A DNA stretch of 17,902 nucleotides, taken from positions 1 through 17,902 of the forward strand of contig JAISES010000418.1 of assembly GCA_031263965.1 (NCBI GenBank), in the 5' to 3' direction. Shown here piece by piece: positions 1 to 7,287 of the stretch; within the stretch, counting starts at the first letter, position 1, and the number at the start of each line of letters is the position of its first letter. The notes below the pieces were generated by a model. It made no database searches, was not told where the DNA came from, and was given only the letters and a program-made list of their open reading frames with translations. Both the position numbers and the translations under genes were made by a program. The DNA is from Prevotella sp. (lineage in GTDB: Bacteria; Bacteroidota; Bacteroidia; Bacteroidales; Dysgonomonadaceae).

Positions 1-23
1 TTTTCCTGAAAAACAACGCCAAC

Positions 24-440
24 CTATATTATAAAATACATAATAATCCATATAATAATTAAAACCATATATATATCGATCAACTTGATAATTGGATCTA
101 TTAAAACCTTAAAATCATAAAAAGCGACAGGTATCGTTCCTCTTATAAAAGAATAAGGACCGATAAGAGCTAAATAATGAGGTAATTTGTTTTTTATTGT
201 ATAGCTAAAAAAAGAAAGCTTTGTCAGATTAGCTATGCGATGAGCGACGAACGTAATAATTTTGTTGAGAGACAATTGCAATATGTATACAATAACAACT
301 ACCAGGCTCAGTAAAACAATCAATTTTGTATATACAATCCATTGCTCAGCAACACCCATGCCTGCAAGAAAATCCTGCATCCATACGGCGATACCCTTAG
401 TGATAGTACTAGCTTCGTTCTGTATTTCCCGTGTATCCAT
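24..440 (-). CDS. N-terminal part of an MscS-family (YbdG-like) mechanosensitive channel, apparently truncated
   Basis: The 138-residue product is very hydrophobic, with a membrane segment near residues 36-56, one or two weaker ones in the middle and one at the C-terminus. The pattern, including an internal KNKLPH stretch, resembles the N-terminal membrane region of YbdG/MscM-type channels, which relieve osmotic pressure across the inner membrane and are normally about 400 residues or more. The frame stops at TAG (24-26) before any pore helix or MscS beta domain. Shifting one base at the stop gives a continuing hydrophobic reading (RLALFFRK) to the window edge, so a frameshift, sequencing error or real truncation are all possible. 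I chose ATG at 440. A TTG at 449 in the same frame overlaps the stop codon of the upstream lipoprotein gene. The two genes are 5 bp apart and probably share a transcript. Confidence 0.55.
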   Translation of the reverse strand: MDTREIQNEASTITKGIAVWMQDFLAGMGVAEQWIVYTKLIVLLSLVVVIVYILQLSLNKIITFVAHRIANLTKLSFFSYTIKNKLPHYLALIGPYSFIRGTIPVAFYDFKVLIDPIIKLIDIYMVLIIIWIIMYFII

Positions 441-445
441 TATTT

Positions 446-793
446 TCAATTTGCATATATATTATCCATCCTGGAGAATACTTTTTTACTGTTAAAGTAA
501 CAATTTATAGTATCGTTCATATTGAATATCCGGTTACTATTCTGATAGGACCATCTCCCTTGAATAAAAATCCGGCATAAATATACCTCATCAGGATTTT
601 TCCGGCTACTCTCCGGTATTTTCTCATATGAGACGGCTTTTATATTGTCTATTTTAGTAATAGTGCCATTATCAGCATCACTATTTCTGATATGCTGTTT
701 TACGGCAGCCGCCATCTTATCCAATTCATACTGTGAATTACTACATGAGAATAATCCAATGATGAGTAAAATATAGAATATTGATTTTTTCAT
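446..793 (-). CDS. small lipoprotein of unknown function
   Basis: This is a 115-residue protein with a lipoprotein signal peptide: a short basic start (MKKS), a hydrophobic core and a lipobox ending GLFSC, with Cys17 as the lipidated residue. The mature part is about 98 residues, polar, and contains one further Cys pair region (YLCRIF and INCYF). I recognise no family. It is the first gene of a probable two-gene minus-strand unit with the MscS-like gene, and a good Bacteroidetes-type promoter lies about 115 bp upstream. The likely location is the periplasmic face of a membrane or the outer membrane. That it is a lipoprotein is well supported; its role is not known. Confidence 0.75.
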   Translation of the reverse strand: MKKSIFYILLIIGLFSCSNSQYELDKMAAAVKQHIRNSDADNGTITKIDNIKAVSYEKIPESSRKNPDEVYLCRIFIQGRWSYQNSNRIFNMNDTINCYFNSKKVFSRMDNIYAN

Positions 794-907
794 AATTAAT
801 TCAAGTTGTTATTTATTAAACAATACCGGTCAGTGGTTTGATTAAGTTTAAAATATATATAACCGTCAATTTGAATGAATTCGTATAATTTATATCAGAC
901 CATCGTT

Positions 908-939
908 CAAATTTACGGAATCTTAATACTTAAAGCAAA
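908..939 (-). promoter_or_regulatory. Bacteroidetes-type promoter for the lipoprotein/MscS-like unit
   Basis: Read on the minus strand, TTTG (936-939) is followed after 20 bp by TAAATTTG (908-915). This matches the Bacteroidetes sigma-ABfr consensus TTTG - 19 to 21 bp - TAnnTTTG exactly. Transcription would start near 900, leaving a leader of roughly 105-110 nt before the ATG at 793. Confidence 0.6.
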
Positions 940-980
940 TCAGTATTAATATTTATGTATTTAAAGGCTAAAAAGTTTAA

Positions 981-1018
981 GAAACTGTATAAATTTGCTA
1001 TAAAATTCAAACAGTTTC
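981..1018. repeat. 38-bp imperfect palindrome enclosing a -7 promoter element
   Basis: The outer arms GAAACTGT (981-988) and ACAGTTTC (1011-1018) are perfect inverted repeats and extend outward by TTTA/TAAA with one bulged A. Inner arms AATTT and AAATT also pair around a 6-nt loop. Inside the left half lies TAAATTTG (990-997), a perfect plus-strand -7 element, although no good TTTG is found 19-21 bp upstream. It may be a repressor operator straddling a promoter for the small gene at 1106, an RNA hairpin, or a small mobile palindrome. Confidence 0.5.
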
Positions 1019-1105
1019 TAAAGAATTTACTGTTATTTTTCAAGAATATTATTAATTTAGCATTTCGTATGCATCCTTACAGGGATGCTTTTCAGCTTTG
1101 ATATA

Positions 1106-1273
1106 ATGAATCCGGCAATGAAAAACTTGTGTGATCATGTTACTACCCAATGGAATGAAACCATAAAAAAGAGAAAAGGTTTAGCAACTGCAACTGTTTT
1201 TGTCGCATCTGTAATATCTGTTGTTTGCGAAGCTATAATTTTTTTACCCGAACTATGTGATTTATTTCTATAA
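1106..1273 (+). CDS. candidate small membrane protein, unknown
   Basis: This 55-residue reading frame starts at MNPAMK. An in-frame ATG at 1085 would add seven residues but lies inside a small GCATCC/GGATGC hairpin (1071-1088), so I prefer 1106. The first half is polar and basic (ETIKKRKG), and residues of about 28-50 form one hydrophobic helix rich in V, I, A and F, so the product would be a single-span, C-terminally anchored membrane peptide. Two or three Cys are present. Codon choice looks like that of the neighbours. It ends 30 bp before the next gene and could be co-transcribed with it. I recognise no family, and this could be a chance frame. Confidence 0.35.
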   Translation: MNPAMKNLCDHVTTQWNETIKKRKGLATATVFVASVISVVCEAIIFLPELCDLFL

Positions 1274-1303
1274 ATAAAGACTAATAACAGAATATCAACA
1301 ACT

Positions 1304-2155
1304 ATGAAAAAAACGTTATTTACACTATTTACACTATTTATACTCTTTTCGTGCAGTAAACCAATGTACTTGAATGTAATGACTTTCAATGTACGCTTCG
1401 ATTACGCCGGAGACGGGCCTAATAATTGGCAATACAGGAAAGATGTAGCTGCAAAAGTCGTAGATATATATGATGTAGATATCATGGGAGGACAAGAAGT
1501 CTTGAACAACCAGCTAAAAGATTTATTGGAACGACTACCCGAATATGGCGCAATTGGAGTAGGGCGCGATGACGGACTGGAAAAAGGAGAATTCTCACCT
1601 TTACTATATAAGAAAAATAGATTTACAGAAGAAAAATCCGGTACTTTCTGGATAAGTGAAACTCCTGATATCGCAGGCAGCACGGGTTGGGATGCCGCAT
1701 GCAACCGAATTGCCAGTTGGGCTATACTGAAAGACAAGAAATCAGGCAAACGCATATTTGCTATAAACACACATTTAGACCATATGGGGCTTACAGCACG
1801 CAAAGAAGGGGCTAATCTATTGATCGCCAAAATAAATGAACTCGCCGACGGATTGCCGGTTGTATTAACAGGAGACTTTAACGATCTGCCTGCATCCGAT
1901 GCCGTAAAAAATATCACAGATATTACAAAAAAAGGATATCTGACCGATAGTAAATCAATAGCATCTAAAGTTTCCGGTTCCGACTGGACTTTTCATGACT
2001 TCGGAAGACTTCCTACTGATAAGCGTGAACGAATAGATTATATTTTTGTCAACAAGCAAGTTAAGGTATCGGATTATGAAGTTTTACAAGACACGCTAGA
2101 CAGCGTATTCGTATCCGATCATAAGCCTGTATACACAAAATTATCAATAAAATAA
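1304..2155 (+). CDS. lipoprotein of the endonuclease/exonuclease/phosphatase superfamily
   Basis: This 283-residue protein has a lipoprotein signal peptide (lipobox ILFSC, Cys17) followed directly by one EEP-fold domain. The family hallmarks appear in order: MTFNVR (Asn29), GGQEVL (Glu65), NTHLDH (His157), TGDFND (Asp191 and Asn193), RIDYIFV (Asp245) and the C-terminal SDHKPV (Asp272/His273). These are the metal-binding and catalytic residues of the Mg-dependent phosphodiesterase fold. Lipidated Bacteroidetes members are usually annotated only as endonuclease/exonuclease/phosphatase; substrates may be nucleic acids, phospholipids or sugar phosphates, and the sequence does not decide. The signal peptide contains a 9-bp tandem repeat encoding LFT. 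The M16 peptidase follows 22 bp downstream, so the two are probably one operon. Confidence 0.9.
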   Translation: MKKTLFTLFTLFILFSCSKPMYLNVMTFNVRFDYAGDGPNNWQYRKDVAAKVVDIYDVDIMGGQEVLNNQLKDLLERLPEYGAIGVGRDDGLEKGEFSPLLYKKNRFTEEKSGTFWISETPDIAGSTGWDAACNRIASWAILKDKKSGKRIFAINTHLDHMGLTARKEGANLLIAKINELADGLPVVLTGDFNDLPASDAVKNITDITKKGYLTDSKSIASKVSGSDWTFHDFGRLPTDKRERIDYIFVNKQVKVSDYEVLQDTLDSVFVSDHKPVYTKLSIK

Positions 2156-2177
2156 TACACCTTTTAATACGATCAAT

Positions 2178-4976
2178 ATGAGAAAATTTTTTATTTTAAT
2201 TGCTTTTATAACCGTAACCGGCTTGATGGAAGCACAAGGGCCAAAATTACCGATCGATCCGGATGTAAAATACGGGAAGTTGGATAATGGGCTTACCTAC
2301 TACATCAGACACAATGCTTATCCCGAAAAAAGAGCGGATTTTTATATCGCTCAAAAAGTAGGTTCGATGCAAGAAGAAGATAATCAGGCCGGGCTCGCTC
2401 ATTTTCTTGAGCATATGGCCTTTAACGGTACAAAAAACTATCCGGGCAAAAAAACAATGCTCAACTATCTGGAAAGCATCGGTGTTAAGTTTGGAGCAAA
2501 TGTAAATGCTTATACATCTTTCGATGAAACAGTATACAATTTGTCAAATGTACCGGTTATACGCGAAGCCATCATCGATTCCTGTTTACTTGTTTTACAT
2601 GACTGGTCCGGCTTTATCGCTCTCAAAGAAGAACAGATAGATGAAGAACGTAAAGTAATTAAAGAAGAATGGCGTACCCGCAGCGGTGCACAATCCCGCA
2701 TTTGGGATAAACAACTTCCGGTAATTTATAAGGAAAGCAAATATGCGGATCGTATGCCTATCGGCAAAATGGAGATCGTAGAAAACTTTCCTTATCAAGT
2801 GCTGAGAGATTATTACCATGAATGGTACAGACCCGATCTGCAAGGAATCATCATTGTAGGGGATATCGATGTAGACGCCGTGGAAGCAAAAATAAAGACT
2901 CTGTTTGCCGACATACCTAAACCTGTAGATCCGGAGGAAAGGGTATACTTCCCTGTACCCGACAACGAGGAGCCTATCGTTTCCATCATAACCGATCCGG
3001 AAGCTGTAAGAACCCAGGTTACACTCTATATCAAACATGATATTATCCCCGCAGAAGTGAAGGAAACACAAGCCGGCCTGATTGTTTCGGGTATAAAAGC
3101 TCTGGCATCAAGTATGTTATCTGACCGGTTAAGCGAGATTTCACAAAAAGCCGATGCCCCTTTTGCCGCATCATATGCCTATGACGGCGAATTTTTTGTA
3201 TCTAAAACCAAAGATGCCTGGACTACAATTGCTTTGAGCAAAGAGGGTAAGATTGATGAAACCTTGGCAAGTCTGGTACGCGAAAATGAGCGTATCCGCA
3301 AATTCGGATTCACCGAAACTGAAGTGGAAAGGGCAAAAGCTGCGATACTAAAGAACTACGAAAATTCATACAATAACCGTAATAAACAATTAAACAATGT
3401 ATATGTACAGGAGTATATACGTAGTTTCAGTGACGGCGAGGCTATACCGGGAATAGAATACGAATATAATTTTATAAAACAATTTGCACCTGTCATTACA
3501 GCCCAAATGGTTAATCAGGTAGTTCAACAACTGATCGACAACAAAAATATTGTAATAACTGTTACCGGACCCGAAAAGGAAGGCCTGAAATATCCGACAG
3601 AAGCCGAATTATTAGAAGTATTCAATGAAGTAAAAGCTGAAGACATCACGGCTTATGCCGAAACGCTTTCTGATGAACCTCTGATTACAACTATGCCAAA
3701 AGCGGGAAAGGTTGTTAAAGAGACAACAGATACTAAATTCGGAACAACAGTATGGACTCTTTCAAACGGGATGAAAGTCGTTCTTAAGAAAACAGATTTC
3801 AAGGACGACCAGATATTAATGTCAGCCACCGCATATGGCGGTACCTCAGTATTCCCTGATGCAGATATATTTAACGCCGGCATGGCGGGTATGGTTCCTG
3901 CTTTAGGCGGGGTTGGCAACTTCAGTGCTACAGACCTGAGAAAAGTATTAGCAGGAAAAACGGCCGGTGCAAATGCATTTATTTCACGTTGGACACAAGG
4001 CATGAGTGGATCATCGTCTATCAAAGATGCAGAGACTATGTTACAGTTAGGCTACCTGAATTTTACATCTCCCCGCAAAGATGAAGGTGCATATAACACA
4101 CGGATGGATTTGATCAAGACCCAGTTGAAAAACATAAGCACTGAGCCATCCAGTATTTTCAACGACTCCATTACATCGTCAATGTATGGAAACAATCCCC
4201 GCATGAAGAATCTGAAATTGGAAGATGCGGAAAAATTAAATTACGAGCGTATTATTGAGATCTACAAAGAAGCTTTCTCAAATCCCGGCTCATTTACATT
4301 TACATTTGTAGGAACCGTAGACGAAGCGGTAATAAAACCTCTGGTTGAACAATATCTGGCTTCTCTTCCGTCCGGCAACAAAAATGCTAATTACAAAGCA
4401 TATGACGCTTCTATAAAGAAAGGTGAAATTCGAAACATATTCGATCAGGAAATGAAAACTCCTAAAACGAGTGTATTCAATATTTATAGTGCAACTTTGA
4501 AGAGAGATCTGAAAACTGAAATTTCTCTATCCGCCCTGAAACAGATACTGGATATTGTATACGTCCGTACAGTAAGAGAAGAAGCAGGAGGCACATATGG
4601 TGTAGGTGTAGGCGCCGGCATAAATAGAATACCTGACGGACAAACAATCCTTCAGATGTCTTTCGACACAGATCCTGAGAGAGTAGCCACAATATCTCCT
4701 ATCATCGATCGCGAAGTAAAAAAGATTGCCGAAAGTGGCCCTGAGGATGCCGACTTCCAAAAGGTAAAAGAATATATGCTTAAGAAGTTCCAGGAGGATG
4801 AGAAAACCAACAATTACTGGAATAGTATCCTAAGCAATTATTATTTCTATAATGACGATAATCATTCTACTTATCAGTCGATAGTCAGCGCTCTGACAAA
4901 AGACGATATTAAAAATGTAACAAAACAGCTTGTATCACAAAATAACTTTATAGAAGTAATAATGAATCCTAAGTAA
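2178..4976 (+). CDS. M16 family zinc metallopeptidase (PqqL-like), exported
   Basis: This is a 932-residue protein with a cleavable signal peptide (about residues 1-19, ending MEAQ). The N-terminal M16 domain carries the inverted zinc motif HFLEH (His75, Glu78, His79), and the third ligand is expected in the downstream helix ERKVIKEE (Glu157/Glu164). A second, non-catalytic M16 half follows from about residue 520, ending with the substrate-side motif VREEAGGTYGV (Arg800, Tyr807). The length fits the two-repeat periplasmic PqqL-like class of the pitrilysin clan, which closes like a clamshell on peptides. It is likely periplasmic and degrades peptides or imported protein fragments. It lies 22 bp after the EEP lipoprotein gene and is followed by a strong terminator. 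The ATG at 2178 is chosen because the signal peptide begins there. Confidence 0.93.
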   Translation: MRKFFILIAFITVTGLMEAQGPKLPIDPDVKYGKLDNGLTYYIRHNAYPEKRADFYIAQKVGSMQEEDNQAGLAHFLEHMAFNGTKNYPGKKTMLNYLESIGVKFGANVNAYTSFDETVYNLSNVPVIREAIIDSCLLVLHDWSGFIALKEEQIDEERKVIKEEWRTRSGAQSRIWDKQLPVIYKESKYADRMPIGKMEIVENFPYQVLRDYYHEWYRPDLQGIIIVGDIDVDAVEAKIKTLFADIPKPVDPEERVYFPVPDNEEPIVSIITDPEAVRTQVTLYIKHDIIPAEVKETQAGLIVSGIKALASSMLSDRLSEISQKADAPFAASYAYDGEFFVSKTKDAWTTIALSKEGKIDETLASLVRENERIRKFGFTETEVERAKAAILKNYENSYNNRNKQLNNVYVQEYIRSFSDGEAIPGIEYEYNFIKQFAPVITAQMVNQVVQQLIDNKNIVITVTGPEKEGLKYPTEAELLEVFNEVKAEDITAYAETLSDEPLITTMPKAGKVVKETTDTKFGTTVWTLSNGMKVVLKKTDFKDDQILMSATAYGGTSVFPDADIFNAGMAGMVPALGGVGNFSATDLRKVLAGKTAGANAFISRWTQGMSGSSSIKDAETMLQLGYLNFTSPRKDEGAYNTRMDLIKTQLKNISTEPSSIFNDSITSSMYGNNPRMKNLKLEDAEKLNYERIIEIYKEAFSNPGSFTFTFVGTVDEAVIKPLVEQYLASLPSGNKNANYKAYDASIKKGEIRNIFDQEMKTPKTSVFNIYSATLKRDLKTEISLSALKQILDIVYVRTVREEAGGTYGVGVGAGINRIPDGQTILQMSFDTDPERVATISPIIDREVKKIAESGPEDADFQKVKEYMLKKFQEDEKTNNYWNSILSNYYFYNDDNHSTYQSIVSALTKDDIKNVTKQLVSQNNFIEVIMNPK

Positions 4977-4997
4977 TAAACGATATTATCTTCTTAT

Positions 4998-5029
4998 AAA
5001 AGCCGCTTGGGATTCCAGGCGGCTTTTTT
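4998..5029 (+). terminator. intrinsic terminator after the M16 peptidase gene
   Basis: AAAAGCCGC (4998-5006) pairs perfectly with GCGGCTTTT (5019-5027), with an inner TGG/CCA pairing, and is followed by a run of six T. It begins 21 bp after the peptidase stop codon. The A-rich left side could let it work weakly on the other strand too, but no minus-strand gene needs it. Confidence 0.9.
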
Positions 5030-5050
5030 GTTGCCTTATCGTCACATTAT

Positions 5051-5086
5051 CTTAACCAAACCTTAACGAGGCAACGTTTATGTTTT
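5051..5086 (+). promoter_or_regulatory. Pho-box-like direct repeat and possible promoter upstream of the porin
   Basis: CTTAAC occurs at 5051-5056 and again at 5062-5067, a period of 11 bp. A weaker third copy (CGTCAC, 5040-5045) sits one further period upstream. TTAAC-type hexamers spaced 11 bp apart have the layout of PhoP/PhoB half-sites. A near -7 element, TATGTTTT (5079-5086), begins 11 bp after the repeat, and no normal TTTG -33 is present, as expected for an activator-dependent promoter. The regulator is inference. Confidence 0.35.
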
Positions 5087-5127
5087 CAAATGTTTAAGCT
5101 TTTCTTTGTGTCATAATTAAAAATTCA

Positions 5128-6153
5128 ATGAAAAAGACATCTCTTATTATTTTCTTAACAGCACTAGCGGGCATAAATGCTTCTTTTGCTCAAGATTCCC
5201 TGGCATTTAAGCCTTCAGGAAAAGTTATAGCCCGTAGCTTTTTTGAATATAGCGCCGGTTTGAGGAAGGTGAACGAAGAAACAGGATTCGATATTACAAG
5301 AGCATTTCTTGGTTATAGCTACAAATTTACGCCCACTCTGCAAGGGCAAGTTATTATTGACGGTGCGTCGGGTAAAACCTCCGCCGACGGCTTGGAGGTC
5401 TACTTGCGGAATGCATCCATTAACTGGAATGATAAGGGATTTAACATCAATGTCGGGCAAATAGGGCTGATGCAATTTAGTATTCAGGAAAAATATTGGA
5501 TGCACCGTTATGTTATGAAATCATTTCAGGATTTGAACAAGATGGCGCCAAGCGTAGATCTCGGGATTACAGCAGAATATGAATTCAACCCGTACATCTC
5601 TGCCGATTTAAGCCTTACGAACGGAGAAGGCTATAAAAAAGTCAAGAAAAATAATAGTACGCGATATGCCGCTGGGCTTAACTTACATCCTGCAAAAAAT
5701 ACTGTTTTCAGAATATATACCGGCATCTACAACGAAAGTGAAGATATGAGGGACGCTTTGCCCGGCGGCGTTACAGGAATAGATTATAAAAACCAATATA
5801 CACTATCCCTTTTTGCTGGCTATCAGGACAAAATTATTTCGGGAGGAGTTGAATATAACCGCATATACAACAAAGGTTTTATTGAGAAAAAAGATTATTA
5901 CGGCTATTCCGTCTATGCTTCCGGAAAGCTAGTCGGAAAATGGAGGGGATTTGCCCGTTACGACCTGATGGATTCTAATAATCCGGCAGCATTTACAAGC
6001 CCATGGAACAGTCTCGACGGGCAATTGATGATGTTCGGCCTGGAATTTCAACCTATGAAACAACTAAAAATAGCGCCTAACTTTAGAAATATAAATGCCG
6101 ACAGAGCCAAAGCCGGACAATATTTGTTCATTAATGTAGAATTCAATCTGTAA
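5128..6153 (+). CDS. outer-membrane beta-barrel porin, possibly OprO/OprP-like
   Basis: This 341-residue protein has a clear signal peptide (MKKTSLII... ending ASFAQ, about residue 22). The rest alternates polar and hydrophobic residues in strands with aromatic girdles, for example GFDITRAFLGYSYKF, FNINVGQIGLMQF and the final YLFINVEFNL strand. The pattern is that of the general or phosphate-selective porin family common in Bacteroidetes. It would form a diffusion channel in the outer membrane. Substrate choice cannot be read from the sequence; the Pho-box-like repeat upstream hints at phosphate or another anion. The gene stands between a terminator (4998-5029) and a separate promoter for prmA, so it is probably monocistronic or partly read into prmA. 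Confidence 0.75.
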   Translation: MKKTSLIIFLTALAGINASFAQDSLAFKPSGKVIARSFFEYSAGLRKVNEETGFDITRAFLGYSYKFTPTLQGQVIIDGASGKTSADGLEVYLRNASINWNDKGFNINVGQIGLMQFSIQEKYWMHRYVMKSFQDLNKMAPSVDLGITAEYEFNPYISADLSLTNGEGYKKVKKNNSTRYAAGLNLHPAKNTVFRIYTGIYNESEDMRDALPGGVTGIDYKNQYTLSLFAGYQDKIISGGVEYNRIYNKGFIEKKDYYGYSVYASGKLVGKWRGFARYDLMDSNNPAAFTSPWNSLDGQLMMFGLEFQPMKQLKIAPNFRNINADRAKAGQYLFINVEFNL

Positions 6154-6159
6154 CTTGAT

Positions 6160-6194
6160 TTTGATAGAATGCCGGAATAAATAATGTATTTTTG
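6160..6194 (+). promoter_or_regulatory. probable promoter for prmA
   Basis: TATTTTTG (6187-6194) matches the -7 consensus TAnnTTTG exactly. TTTG at 6160-6163 is the closest -33 candidate, but its spacing of 23 bp is longer than the usual 19-21. The start site would lie about 10 nt before the prmA ATG at 6211. Confidence 0.45.
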
Positions 6195-6210
6195 TACAAA
6201 ATAAATTATC

Positions 6211-7050
6211 ATGACATATATTGAAGTTAAGTTTACATGTACGCCAAACAATGAAATAGTTAACAGCATACTATCTGCAACAATCGGGGAAATAGGCTTC
6301 GAAAGTTTTGTAGAAGACGAATGCGGCACAACTGCCTATATCCAAAGCGACATATTTGATGAAGAGAAATTGCAAGAGGTACTTAACAACCTGCCTGTCG
6401 AAGCTGAAATCATTTATACTTTCAAGAGTATTAAAGAGCAAAACTGGAACGAAGAATGGGAGAAAAACTATTTTCAGCCATTAATTATAGATAATAAATG
6501 TATTATTCAGAGCACATTCCACAACGTACCGCCTACATATGACTACAACATATACATAGATCCTAAAATGGCATTCGGGACAGGTCATCATCAGACTACA
6601 GAACTAATAATACGGGAAATACTGAAAGGTGACTTCAAAGGGAAATCGGTACTTGATATGGGAACCGGAACTGCTATTCTGGCTATTCTGGCATCGATGA
6701 GAGGTGCTGGTCCGATTACGGCTATCGATATAGATCAATGGGCATATGATAACGCTATTGAAAATCTGAACTTGAATCACATAGAAAATGTAGATGTACA
6801 GATCGGAGGCGCTGAGTTGCTTGGCAATAGGACATTCGACATAATCCTGGCCAATATAAACCGTAACATCCTACTGAATGATATTCATATATATTCATCT
6901 GTATTGAACCGGGGCGGATATCTTTATATGAGCGGTTTCTATGAGGAGGATACCCCTTCTATTGCCGAAGAATGCAATAAGAACGGACTTACATTGTGCT
7001 ATAATACAACAAAAGAAAACTGGACTGCTGTTAAGTTTGCAAAAGCCTAA
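6211..7050 (+). CDS. prmA: ribosomal protein L11 methyltransferase
   Basis: This 279-residue cytoplasmic enzyme would transfer methyl groups from S-adenosylmethionine to lysines and the N-terminus of ribosomal protein L11. The N-terminal recognition domain (about 1-70) leads to the family linker QNWNEEWEKNY (78-88). The AdoMet domain follows with DPKMAFGTGHHQTT (117-130), motif I VLDMGTGTA (147-155), an acidic motif II end (AIDID, 171-175) and ANINRN (214-219). These are diagnostic of PrmA. Length is normal for Bacteroidetes members. The start is preceded by a good -7 box. Its stop codon abuts a hairpin that serves the opposing gene. Confidence 0.95.
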   Translation: MTYIEVKFTCTPNNEIVNSILSATIGEIGFESFVEDECGTTAYIQSDIFDEEKLQEVLNNLPVEAEIIYTFKSIKEQNWNEEWEKNYFQPLIIDNKCIIQSTFHNVPPTYDYNIYIDPKMAFGTGHHQTTELIIREILKGDFKGKSVLDMGTGTAILAILASMRGAGPITAIDIDQWAYDNAIENLNLNHIENVDVQIGGAELLGNRTFDIILANINRNILLNDIHIYSSVLNRGGYLYMSGFYEEDTPSIAEECNKNGLTLCYNTTKENWTAVKFAKA

Positions 7051-7093
7051 AAAAACGTCAGAGGAGGCTTCCGTTCCGAAACCTCCTCTGATG
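7049..7093 (-). terminator. intrinsic terminator for the convergent yqhD-like gene, touching the prmA stop
   Basis: TCAGAGGAGG (7058-7067) pairs perfectly with CCTCCTCTGA (7082-7091), with flanking C-G and G-T pairs and a 14-nt loop. On the minus strand it is followed by seven T (A7 at 7049-7055 on the plus strand). No T run follows on the plus strand, so it best fits minus-strand termination, about 195 nt after the yqhD-like stop. The last two bases of the prmA stop codon lie in the A run. The rest of the convergent gap (7094-7287) is AT-rich with only an A/T inverted repeat at 7185-7212. Confidence 0.75.
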
Positions 7094-7287
7094 TGTGAGT
7101 TAATTAGGTATTAGGCTTTAAAGTAAATAAAGATTGTTTGGTTATCAGTACAAAGAAACGACTTTTAAGATACCTTACCAAATTAAAAAATATATTATAA
7201 AACATATTTTTTATAAATAATACTAACATTTTCCTATTGTTTTTAACAAAAAAAATCACTACTCACTTTCGGGCTAAAACCCTCCGG

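Noticed and set aside
1318..1345. Short tandem repeat as a CRISPR-like array
   Set aside because: The units are 9 bp, contiguous without spacers and inside coding sequence.
1402..1917. 171-residue open frame antisense to the EEP lipoprotein gene
   Set aside because: It is fully contained in a well-supported gene and looks like a low-complexity, Ser/Pro-rich shadow.
2595..3071. 158-residue open frame antisense to the M16 peptidase gene
   Set aside because: It overlaps the catalytic M16 domain region on the opposite strand and shows no family motif.
7185..7212. AAAAAATAT/ATATTTTTT inverted repeat as a terminator for prmA
   Set aside because: The stem is A/T only, 135 bp past the stop and not followed by a clean T run, so chance in an AT-rich gap is the simpler explanation.
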